Made by a program: the position numbers and the translations under genes. Under the pieces are notes generated by a model. That model did no database searches. It saw only the letters and a program-made list of their open reading frames with translations, and was not told where the DNA came from. Below are positions 36,301-49,196 of a DNA stretch of 64,000 bases, piece after piece (position 1 is the first letter of the stretch; each line of letters begins with the position of its first letter). The stretch is from Echeneis naucrates (taxonomy: Eukaryota; Chordata; Actinopteri; Carangiformes; Echeneidae): positions 9,135,986 to 9,199,985 of the forward strand of contig NC_042518.1 in the NCBI RefSeq assembly GCF_900963305.1, written 5' to 3'.

Positions 36301-38012
36301 TGTCAATAAAACTGTGGTCAAACAAAGGAGTTTCCCTGTTAACCTCATACTGAAAATAGATAAAGGTACATACAATAGACCTATAAAATACTATAAATTG
36401 ATGTGTGAAAAGATAAACAGCATTTAGATATGTTCATGTTTTATGTTAAGAGGAAATGTTTATCACCCTCTGAAATGAAGACTATACAGTATGCTGGTCA
36501 TTGGTTGGGCCCATTTAACATGATAGCTTTATGTGTCATAATTTATGTATGTACCAGTAAAATGCTCACCGCGGCTGTGATAGGTCTGCTCACTTATTCC
36601 TGCCCTGTTTCTTATCACATTACGGGTTGTTGCAATGCAATATATTTCCCAAATATAGTACAGCAGAGCATCTTTCCCATGAAATTATCGGGGAGCATTA
36701 AACGTCTCTTCGGTCTACTCCCCTGGGTCTCACGAGCCTGGTGTCTCTGTGAAACATTATGGCAGCTATTAATGTTTACTGACTCCTTGTCAATCAGGAG
36801 TTCATGCTTTCTGTTATCATATCATCTTTCTGTCATCACGAATGCTGTGTCCTTGACAGGTGAATACCTCCTGAGCCTTGTTTGCGCTGAATCTGTGGGA
36901 AAGACTAAATTTCACCCAGCACCTTGGTTTGCTGCTGGCGTTGATGAAACAGAAATAAATGAATAAACATGTTCATATTTTTGCAATCGCTGAACTGCAC
37001 ACTGATAAATGATGCTGTGTCACTTCTACAGCGGGCTTCTTTCACACTTTTCAGCGAAGCGTTTACAATTTTAAACAATTAAGCATTTTCATAATGGGCC
37101 CATTTTTCTCTGACTAGCAAGCCAACCAGGTCAGCCAGAAAAGATGAGGAATGGGCTGCTTTGTGTCTCCTCTTCCCAACTGTGCCTGAATAAAAAAAAA
37201 ATTAAAAAAGAAATCAAACTTGCACATTTTGTGGATGGACGGCCAGCATGCATTCACACATTCTATTTCTCCTTCCAATTACGTGCATCCATTGCAAACC
37301 ATTAATTTCAGAATGAAACACAAACATATACACCAGCTTGTGTCATATGTGTCAGCTTGTGACAGGTTGACAGTCCATCACAGAAAAGCCCCAGATTTGA
37401 CAGACTAGCTTTTCTTATCATGATATATTATTGGCGATAACCACTGTATATATGAACCCCAGAATACCTCTGTAATGATCACAAGGCCATCACCATCATA
37501 AAAGCTAAATAGGAGAAGTTGGGGATGTTGGCCTGCCAAGACCACTCAAGTTAACTAAACAGGTGTGTGTTGTTTTGCTTTGTTTGTTTTTTGTTCTTTT
37601 AGCAGAACCAAAGCCAGAGTGTAGTGTGTTAAAGGCCTGTTTTCCTCCCTGAGCCTGTAGGACTCAAATGACAGCTGAAATTTAAGCGGAATCGCATAAA
37701 GTTAGTGATGATAAATATATTTCTTTGCCTCACAAGTCGTTTGAGGATTCAAATAGATGCTGGAGATCTTACGGGACAAAGAGGTTAAACTCTCCTCTGC
37801 TTTTCTCATAATGCTCCAAATATCGGTGAACTTGAGTTTAGCACCCACCCCCTGGCCACGATGAGCCTCAGGGCCTCCAGCTTCCCGTGAAAAGCCGCCC
37901 ATAAGGTCGGTGTCATGCCATCCTCATCCGGAGCGTTCAGGTCCCTCCGCGTCGCCTCTCTCAGCAGGTCCAGGTAGCCGTCCCGGGCCGCCTCGTGGTA
38001 TCTGTCATTCAT
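33309..38012 (-). CDS. ush1g: USH1G / SANS scaffold protein
   Basis: Three coding exons on minus: 37849-38012, 34618-35071 and 33309-34103 (1413 nt, 470 residues; human 461, also 3 exons). The N-terminus [17 protein letters not shown] leads into three ankyrin repeats (residues about 30-130; [38 protein letters not shown]). A basic coiled segment follows, then the central region ([26 protein letters not shown]-like, [12 protein letters not shown]), a SAM domain at about 398-460 ([29 protein letters not shown]) and the C-terminal class I PDZ ligand DTEL. SANS links myosin VIIa, harmonin and cadherin-23/protocadherin-15 at stereocilia tip links and in photoreceptors. Human loss causes Usher syndrome type 1G. 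All domains look intact. Confidence 0.97.
34268..34430. repeat. Teleost interspersed repeat fragment
   Basis: Within ush1g intron 2, GGATGGACTGCCATGAAATT, CAGACATCCATGGTC and GGCTTTGGTGAGCCC are words of a repeat very common in percomorph fish. The copy is diverged and truncated. The transposon family is not assigned. Confidence 0.55.
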
Positions 38013-38177
38013 GGCGCACAGCTAGTCCGCCTTGCTGGACTCCATTCCGCTTCATCACCGCCACCGCCGTGGTCGCCTTCGCCGTCATTCGGGCATCCTG
38101 GGAGCAGTTTCCCTCCGTCAGCCGGCGGCTCCTCATCGCTGCGGAGCGCACTGCCGGGGAACAGCGCTCCAGGCAGC

Positions 38178-38205
38178 GGGGGGGTGGGGGGGGGGGGGGG
38201 GGGGG
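38178..38205 (+). repeat. Poly-G run upstream of ush1g
   Basis: A run of 28 nt contains only G except for one T at 38185. It lies about 165 bp upstream of the ush1g start in GC-rich promoter sequence, where it could fold as a G-quadruplex. Its length is likely variable and prone to sequencing error. Glycine- or proline-rich frames reading through it are artefacts. Confidence 0.85.
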
Positions 38206-38254
38206 AGCTCAACAATACCCTCCACATGACACCTGACAGAAAATAATGCAAAAT

Positions 38255-38465
38255 CAGCAGCTGTTTGGGAAATTTTGAAAAAGAAATGCTGTAAAGCAAG
38301 AACGCTTTCAAAAATAGAAGTGTTAATAACGTTTTATATATAAACAACATGCAAAGTGAAATCTAAGACAAATCATTATTTGATTTTAATATATTACATG
38401 ATATTTTTAAAAGCATTCCTCCTTTACAGCATTTTTCATCCCTGCCTAAAACTTTTGAATTTTGA
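38255..38465. repeat. MITE-like fragment with imperfect terminal inverted repeats
   Basis: Left arm words AAATGCTGTAAAGC and GCTTTCAAAAAT (38284-38314) reappear inverted at about 38405-38436 as ATTTTTAAAAGC and TTTACAGCATTT, followed by GCCTAAAACTTTTG. These are recognisable words of a non-autonomous DNA transposon family abundant in fish. The interior is short and has no transposase. Confidence 0.65.
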
Positions 38466-40237
38466 CTTTACCTACTCATTTAAAGTCCCTAAATGGGACA
38501 CCAGGGACACATGGACGTCTCTTTACTATGTTTACGACCCTACCTGTGTCCTTACAAGGCCAAAAGTCTTTATAGTACACACAAGTATTTTGTTTTGCAG
38601 TGAGAATAAAACTACACCAAATAATTACTTATTAGAACAAAAATAAGATAAGTATAAGAACAAAAGTGCTGCACACAGGATGCAGTTGCACAAGCTTGTT
38701 CAGGAAGAGATGAGTGCAAATGAAGCTATGAGAGCATTTCTGGGGATGTGTCACTCAGATTCCTCAGATGTGTCATTCCTGTGTGAATTATTACGCTAAT
38801 GACACCAGGAAGAATTTGAATTTTCTGTCATTGATCTTCCGTTTACTTTTCAGTAAGCCATTTCTTTAACTGGGAATTTAATGTTCCTGTTAATATTTAA
38901 AAAGCAATGATAATGATGGATTGCTGTAATAAAAAAAAGGACCTCTGCTGTCAGCATCACAGTTATTTAAAATTGCCCTACCCTCGTTCCAGAGCCTCAG
39001 AGAATAAAGCTTTCAGACGTACTATCCAACTGAAACCTGCATAACAATAGACAGAGATAGCAACTTGACTTTTCATGTCTCTACCTCAGGCACAAGAGCG
39101 ACAGGGCCACATCTCTTTAGGGAGCAATGAATAACATTAAAGGGTCGAAAGTATTACCTTTAAGTAGTAAGTCAAGAAAGATGGACGGATAACATACCTC
39201 ACTCCATTTGAGAGTTTAGATCACATAGGATAGTTGCAGCCAAAAAGGGGCTTTACCTCAAATTAAAAAGAAAATCAGCAAAACATCTAAAATTCAAAAA
39301 GTATCTATGTTCACAAAAAGATCATTTAAATCCTGTTTCATTTAGTTTTTTTGCTGTTGTTGTTGTTGTTTTTTTTTTTTTTTTTTTGTTCTTAATGTCA
39401 CACAGTTTTTATTTACACTGTCAGCAACATCAGCATTTATTTTGTGCTTGCTGTTAAAACTTATTAAAAAGTTACTGGCATTAAAAACCTATTTGTACAA
39501 AACCAAAAAAAATGCTGTTTATCTGGACAAGAACCGGTTTCTGGTATTATGGATTTGGTCCGAAAAGAGGTTTTCCTGGAAGCATCTTTTGAACTTTGCA
39601 TGAATATTTTGTGCAAAACACATTGTGTTTGGTAATAATATGGTATTGTTCATAACAGATTTATTGACATTTATGACTCTTTGTGGCGTAAACAACTGTG
39701 TTTTTGGAGCCATATAAAAGCCATGGCAGTTCAGAATGCTCTTCAGGATCACACCACATCAGGTAGGCTTGCAGATATTCTGAAACCTTTCCTTTATTTT
39801 TAGGTGAGTGGCCATGCCAGCTTAATTTTGGTAAATAGCAAGAGCTAGTCTTATATTATTATTAAAACTTTTGAATTGTCCTGTTATTTGAAAGGGGTGA
39901 AAATAGAGTGTATAGCTTTTTCAAGAAAATATTTAATACACATGGCATTGCAGAATTCTTATTCTGTATAACCTTATTTATATACATTGCATGCCAAAAT
40001 AAAAGCCACATGAAGAGGAAATGAAATACCTATTCATGATTTGAAACTGCTCTTTTGTGTAGCACCTGCAGGGCAACAATTATGCTGATTTAGCTCACAT
40101 GGAAAAGTTTCAGCTGGGCGGGAACTCTCTTTAAAGGATGCCAGACAATGGGTGTAGCTTTTAAACCTGTAATCTCTCTCATGTAACCACATTCAAACAA
40201 TCAACTCATTTGTGAACAGAGCCTAACGACAAGAATC
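38466..40237. other. Intergenic region upstream of the second otopetrin
   Basis: AT-rich sequence with a GTT-repeat and T-run at about 39352-39387. There are no frames with coding character. The promoter of the plus-strand otopetrin should lie in the last few hundred bases, but no clear TATA or CpG feature marks it. Confidence 0.4.
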
Positions 40238-42875
40238 ATGTGTTTGAACACTGGGCATCCCTGCAACTGCTTGACCGAAGGCAATCCCTGCGAACCATGC
40301 AGGACAATAGCCAAGGACAGTGAGACGGAGGAAGTCCACCTGTCCAACAACATCAACACTCCAAGTGAAGTGGAGAACACAAGTGAGCCCAACCTGAACA
40401 ACTCATCTACAGGAACTGCAAGAGAAAGCAGCCGAAACTGGGGATGGATTGTTTCTGGGATCATCTGCGTGAACGTTTTGCTCCTTGGCACTGCTTTGGC
40501 CAGTGGCAGCGCTCACTATGACGTGAACATCAAGACCTCTCATGTCCAGATGTATCTCATCATTCTCCTCCTCCTCACCATGATCTGGATGATTGCTTAT
40601 ATCATCTACACAACTAGGAATAAAAATGCAGTTGTTTACCATGACACCCATGCTGGACCAATATGGCTCAGGGGTAAGTAAAGGTTCCACTGCCTTTAGT
40701 AATCAAGTATTTTATCTGCAGAGCAAGTGTGAACATTTTTTTAAAGTCTCCTGTTCTGCATGTTCTTTATCTTTCAGGAGGACTTGTGTTATTTGGAGTG
40801 CTCAGTATTATAATGGACATTTTCAAGATAGCCAGCTATGTGGGATATCTCCACTGCGAGTCTGCTGTTAAGGTTGCGTTCCCTGTGGTGCAACTTGCTT
40901 TCCTTATCGTCCAGGTAAAAATGTTCACAAATATCACCATACTATACTTGTTACATTCCAGGCTCAAGTCTTTATGACTGAAAAATATTAAAACAGAGAA
41001 CTCAATTTGCAGACATACTTCTTCTGTATCCACTCCAAAGACTGTGTGCAGCTACAAAAGAACATTGCACGGTAGGTGATTGATGGGTTTGTTTTTTCTT
41101 TGTTTTTTGTGAACATGCTATCATTATCTATTATTCCACCTAAAACCTTTATCATAAGATCAGCAAATGAAAGCACTCTTATATGGAGATATTTGCTGTT
41201 GGACTGATGCTTCAATGGCAAAAACAAAAAATTCTCATTCTTGTAAAAAGTGTGCTTGTTATCTTGCTTTTATCATCATATACAATAATACAACTGAAAT
41301 TAATGATTATTTTCATTATTGATTAAGCAGATGCTTTTTTGCTCAATAAATTTTTTTAGCATTTATTAAATAAAAATATTGTAAAATCAATTTCTATTAT
41401 AGGTCAGTAAATATTAATATTTGCTCAAGATGAAATTACTTTATGGCATAGTGTGAGATTTCATTCTGACCTTATGGGACACTCCCTCTGTGCTTGTTTC
41501 CCTGGTCTTTTATTTAGATGTGGATTGATGCTCACCCTTTCCACAAATCTGGTTGTGTGGATGACGGCAGTCACAGAGGAGTCTGTTCACCAAACACAGG
41601 TTCCTGACGATCACGATGACAACACCACAAAACTCTTTGGACGAAACCTGTATATCACAAAAGGTACTTAGATCACATTGAAGCGATCAAAGAAAAATAC
41701 AACAACTACTTAAAAATACCATAATGTAATACTATTCTCTCTTTGTGCCCTCTGTCATTTATTACAGCAAGTTATGGAGACGATAAATGCAAGTGCAGCC
41801 ACACTTCGTGTAGCTTCTTCAAGGAAGCTTACTACTACCTCTACCCTTTCAATATTGAGTACAGTCTCTTTGCCTCTGCCATGGCCTATGTCATGTGGAA
41901 AAATGTGAGTCGAGTAGCCAGTGAACACAGTCACCACAAATTCAAATTCAATCCACGCGATGCATATCTGGGTCCCATTATGGGAGTTTTCCTAGTGGTG
42001 GCAGGTCTGGCAACCTTCGTCGTATACGAGATGGAAATGAAAAAAAATCACAATGATTACAAGAGAGAGAAAGCAGTGATGATGCACTTTGCCATGAATA
42101 TAGTCATCGTTACCACGATGTCCATTTCCACTCTGATCGGCTTCGCTATCTACAGAGTGGATCACAGAGAGCATGTATCAGAGAAAAACCCCACACGCAG
42201 CCTGGATGTGGGTCTGCTGGTGGGAGCCTCTTTGGGACAATTCATCATCAGCTACTTCACCATAGTAGCCATGGTCGGAAGTGGAGCCGAAGGCTATCTC
42301 AACAGACTGAACTTAGCCTGGGCTATCTTAATGGTGATTCAGCTGGGCCTGCAAAACCTCTTCATAATTGAAGGTCTGCATCGGGAACCCTTCCACGAGG
42401 TGCACCCAGTCACTGTGGTTGCAAACGCATACATTTCGCAGCCAGGCAAAGAGCCGAGCAGTGCTGATGGATCAAACACAGGAACAAAGCCCATCCCAGT
42501 ATCCATGGAGCACAACCTGCATGGCCATGGAGCCGAGTGCAGACCCAAATTGACATGGAAGAGACGGGCATTGAAGGAGGTCTCTGCGTTTCTGCTGATG
42601 GGCAACATCATAGTGAGTACCGCTCTCCCTCAATGCTTCAAAATTACTGCTTAGAACATACCCATTCCTCACCAAACCTATTTCCTTTTTTCCTCCTTTG
42701 ACAGCTATGGATCATGCCAGCATTTGGTGCTCGACCCCAGTTTGACCATGACACTGAAACAAACTTCTATAATTTCAACATGTGGGCTGCTGTCGTCAAT
42801 GTTGGACTTCCATTCGGGATTTTCTATCGCATGCATTCGGTTGCCAGCCTGTTTGAAGTGTTTCTGACCTCATAA
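40238..42875 (+). CDS. Otopetrin proton channel (otop2/otop3-like), intact
   Basis: Six coding exons: 40238-40673, 40778-40914, 41013-41071, 41518-41663, 41768-42612 and 42705-42875 (1794 nt, 597 residues). Phases are identical to those of the minus-strand otopetrin at 20-22 kb. It has a soluble N-terminus of about 65 residues, then the first membrane helices (GWIVSGIICVNVLLLGTAL), HAGPIWLRG, GGLVLFGVLSIIMDIFKIA, CGLMLTLSTNLVVWMTAV, FNIEYSLFASAMAYVMWKNV, KNPTRSLDVGLLVGASLGQF, LNLAWAILMVIQLGLQNLF and the closing LWIMPAFGARPQFDHD...HSVASLFEV segment. Otopetrins are twelve-helix proton channels. Adjacency to ush1g matches the human USH1G-OTOP2-OTOP3 order. One local difference is that exon 3 encodes TYFFCIHSKDC where the paralogue has SYFLWVHAKDC. 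Assignment to otop2 or otop3 needs a tree. Confidence 0.95.
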
Positions 42876-43216
42876 CAGCAAAAGCAAGACAAATGTGTCC
42901 CGCCAACAATTCCGCCATGATAAAGCTGTTATTCAATGATAAAGATGCTATTTTCCTCTATTTCTTGACTGACAACTATCATCACTGTGACATTTATCAT
43001 TACGTTAATGCTTATATATTTGACAATGTCAATGTTTATGTCTATGTATGTTATTCTCAGAAGGGAAAAAAATTTTCCATTGTAGAGTTGAGCTTGTAAA
43101 ACTTATCATTCATTTTGTGTATGCAGAAAAAAAGGCCAAAAAAATAAAATATAAATGAATTGTTGAATAAAATGTAAGGACTTATTGAACTATTATTATT
43201 ATTATTAGTCAATGGC

Positions 43217-43290
43217 GGCGACAGGGGGCGCTAGGTGGTGCTGTAGCTCCCCCTATAATAGCCATAGCACCAACCTAGCGCCCCCAAGAA
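43217..43290. repeat. GC-rich fold-back repeat
   Basis: Arms at 43224-43242 and 43266-43285 (core GGGGGCGCTAGG and its complement) pair with a single one-base bulge and enclose a 23-nt loop, in otherwise AT-rich DNA just past the otopetrin poly(A) signals. It could be a MITE remnant or a structured RNA hairpin. No family is assigned. Confidence 0.8.
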
Positions 43291-43393
43291 ATGTCTGCAT
43301 ATATAAATACTTACTAATACAATAGTTGCATAATTAAATGCCCCAAAATTCAAAGCACCTTCTCTTGAGTGTTCAGCACCTGCAACCTAGAAA

Positions 43394-43426
43394 ATCTATC
43401 TATCTATCTATCTAACCCTAACCCTT
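43394..43426. repeat. TCTA microsatellite plus telomere-like CCCTAA words
   Basis: About five TCTA units at 43395-43413 run directly into AACCCTAACCCT (43414-43425), two copies of the vertebrate telomere repeat. Confidence 0.8.
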
Positions 43427-43967
43427 TACTACCTACTCTAAATATTATTACCACTGCTACCTAATGGTGTCAGTAGCCAGTCTCCTACATAAGGCTGATG
43501 TCTACGTTAAAGTTTTATGAGTTGATTCATTGGTCAATGGATTTTTAAAATAAATTTCAGTAAACAGATCCCAAACTAATCATATTAAAAGTATTTGAAT
43601 ATTTTAGCTTGTTAGACATGTTACACACCGGGTGGGACTGGACTGGAAACGGACGAGTAAAACGATTTTCTGTAATGAATGATTATTGGATCTTTGAAGA
43701 AAACAACCAGCAGCTTGATCCATAGCCTCATGAAAATAACATTAGCCTTAGATGTAATAAAAGCAATGCAATGCAATCCTTAAACATAGAAAAGAAACCT
43801 TTCGCCATTTACAAAATATCACTTGCAATACATTTTATGTCACAACAACCGCACAATTTTTTTTTTAAGTCAGGCAGTTTTAACGCCACACCCTGCAGGG
43901 GTCCTTAGCACACGATGTTGTTTACAACCACGTCACCAGGAAATACATCGTGAATGTTCAAATCAAA

Positions 43968-46734
<2,767 letters not shown>

Positions 46735-49075
46735 TTAAATATAGTTCCAGAATTTATAATTATCAATGTAACATTTGTGATTTACCATCACATATATCAT
46801 GCTGGAAAAATACCCAGAGCCAAGAATAAAATACAACCAGAAAAAGGCCTTGTCCAGGATGTTTGCAAGCCTCTCAGATCTCTCACATTTCCGTTCCTTT
46901 GCTTTCACAGCTTCCAGAAAGTTCACCATCTTTCTGAGCATCTGTGTGTCCTCTGACTCATTCAGGTGAACAACACTGATGTCAGGTTTCACATCTGTAG
47001 GGAATTAAGTTGGCGATAAAAGAAACTGAATGAGTGCCTAAAAAAACACTCTTATTGTATCAAAGGTAATGGAGGAACAATTAACTCTTCCTCACCCTCA
47101 TTCTTCTTTTCTTCCTTGTCTCTTTTGTTTTTTGACCTTTTGAAGCAACAGGAAATGAGGTAGCCATCTTTTGCCAGTCGTGTTAGCACCAAAGACACCA
47201 GCATGCTCAAAACCAAGAGCACCAGACAAATACAGAAGTGGATTCCTGCAGGAAAAAAAGACCTTTGACTCAATTCATGTATATATCTGGGTTATGCAGT
47301 GCAAGTCTGTGTGTATTTCTGTGTGACATGCATGCAAGCCAACTGACTGATGACGGGGCTGCACTTGCTGTCTCCAGGGAGTTGATTGTTGAGGATGACG
47401 AGGAACATGGTGAAGCTGAGCACCAGGGTGACCTTGAAACAGTTGCGCTCGCCGCCTCCTAGTGGGAGGGCGAAGCTGACCGCATCAGCCAAGACGATGA
47501 GAATACTGGGCAGCAATAATGTTATGAAGGGGTTGCCGGCTCTATTTTTCAGTCCCACCTGAGAAATATGGCAGTAAACATTTATTAAGGATTTGCTGCC
47601 TTTGTCCAATTGAAAAATGTTTTTGAAGTTCCAAAATTGTGTTCCTATATGACATCACCAAAGCTGTATTGACAGACTTGACATGTTAAAGAGTGAAATC
47701 CCTTTTGGTTGGTTTCACCATTGCATGAAGTATAACTTTTTTTCAACTCACAAAGATGGATCTGATGATATAGCTTTCATAAGAGTAAACCACATTTACA
47801 GTTTCCCAGTCTCCGTGGTTACTATCAACAACAGTCAAATCACCAAGGTCCAGATATGTACCGCATCCTGAATGAAATGATTGATAATGTCATGTCATTG
47901 TTTTGTACAATATTCACACTGGCAGGAAGTAAAAAAGCCAATTACATACCTTTTAAGGAAATAACTTAAGACTGAGTTTAGTAGTCAGATGCCAGATGTT
48001 TTTTTTATCTCAGAAAAATTATGCATTTTTGCACTGAAGGGCATATTAGCTCTTTGAATATAGACGTGGTCTGACTATGAGAAAGATTAAATGAGCTGTT
48101 GACTTATTTAATAAGAATCTAGGAAATTGGGAAATTCTCACTCAGTTTTAATATTTAGAGGAATATTGTATTTATTAATTTGTAGAAAAAAATGTAATGA
48201 GCTCACCATCATCAGCCAAGGTATGGAATAAAATAGGACATTCGTCAGCAGCGAAGGGATAGTTGAAAAGATTGATTTCACAGTTCACCTCAGTTATTAT
48301 TACCACGGTGTGTTTCACAGTGCCATTACGGTAGACCAGCAGATCTTTGGAGTTGTGTTCCACAGTTGTCACAATTCTGCACACAGAAGGGATGACAAAT
48401 GTTTCAGATCAATTTGTCCAAGAAGTGAATTTGTGATCTATGTGGAAAGCTTTTTTGCCACCGGACTGCCTTACCCATTTTTTATTTGGAGATCTGGGGT
48501 CCAGATTTTGTCTACTGGTAGGATTACTTGAGTTACATTACTTGGGTTTTCCCATTTCAGATTCGGATCTACCCATGCCTGTGGTGTCAAGTCAAAATGA
48601 GTGTGACTGAAAGATCCTGCCTGTTACTTTTTGCTGAATGGAAAATATGGTAACACTTACCATAGTTGCTTGCAGGCGGCTTACTAGGCGGAGAGACTTT
48701 GTGTTCTGTAAATGGAAGGGGGGGCAATCAAATGCGATAATTGAGGCTTAATATATGAGTAAAATATAACACAATACTTACAACTGACAGAGTTTGGTAT
48801 TCCATCTTAGGCAGCCACACTGTGAAGTTGCAGTTATCATCCTGTGGTTGAGATAAGTACTTTTTACTTATCAACAATTCAGCCACACATCTGCGTGTTG
48901 TGCACTCTGATTCTGCTTGTGCTGAAACTGGAAACAAATATGAATCAAACTTCATTCTCAGTATGTCCTACATGTTAAACATTGCTTTCTCGCACTTACC
49001 AGCCGTTAGCAAAGCCAGGAGGAGGACGACCTTCCCGCTGCTGTAAGTCGTAGAGGTTAATCTGTCGAAAAGCAT
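46735..49075 (-). CDS. Cys-loop ligand-gated ion channel subunit (5-HT3-like / ZACN-like)
   Basis: Nine coding exons on minus: 49000-49075, 48782-48927, 48661-48705, 48475-48578, 48207-48376, 47752-47867, 47348-47558, 47096-47245 and 46735-46994 (1278 nt, 425 residues). A signal peptide (SSGKVVLLLALLTAVSA) precedes the ligand-binding domain with loop-A-like IWTPDLQ. The Cys loop NCEINLFNYPFAADEC has exactly 13 residues between cysteines. Four membrane helices follow: M1 NPFITLLLPSILIVLADAV, M2 after GGGERNCFKVTLV, M3 HFCICLVLLVLSML and M4 KAFFWLYFILGSGYF. The GE before M2 fits cation selectivity. The residue seven after the second cysteine is Leu, where 5-HT3A has the loop-B Trp, and KCSP follows M2. 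Both features recall human ZACN, which lies on 17q25. An in-frame Met at 49159 would add 28 residues, but the TATA-like box position favours 49075. Confidence 0.88.
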
Positions 49076-49183
49076 CACTGCAGGAATCACACTACTAGAC
49101 TTTACATATGACTGATAACTGCAGATTGCGGACAGTTGTGTGCTAGTTTGTCTCCCCATTCTTCAGGTCTTGGCTGACACAGC

Positions 49184-49196
49184 TCTTAAATAGGCC
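49184..49196 (-). promoter_or_regulatory. TATA-like box of the Cys-loop receptor gene
   Basis: The minus strand reads CCTATTTAAGAGC. A TATA box here puts transcription start near 49160, so the in-frame ATG at 49159 would have almost no leader and the ATG at 49075 an 80-90-nt leader. Confidence 0.4.

Larger units (their letters stand above)
42876..43967. other. Otopetrin 3' UTR and tvp23 upstream region
   Basis: AATAAA signals at 43143-43148 and 43166-43171 suit the otopetrin transcript. Beyond them are a fold-back repeat, a short microsatellite with telomere-like words, and AT-rich sequence up to the tvp23 promoter. CACGTCAC near 43930, about 40 nt before the start, is a possible CRE/E-box. 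No other gene was seen. Confidence 0.5.

Noticed and set aside
36430-36966. Plus-strand 178-codon frame inside ush1g intron 1
   Set aside because: Opposite strand to the host gene, no recognised motif, codon content like random AT-rich sequence, no supporting splice or promoter signal.
37910-38350. Proline-, serine- and glycine-rich frames around 38 kb
   Set aside because: They are produced by the ush1g exon 1 antisense strand, the GC-rich promoter and the G-run.
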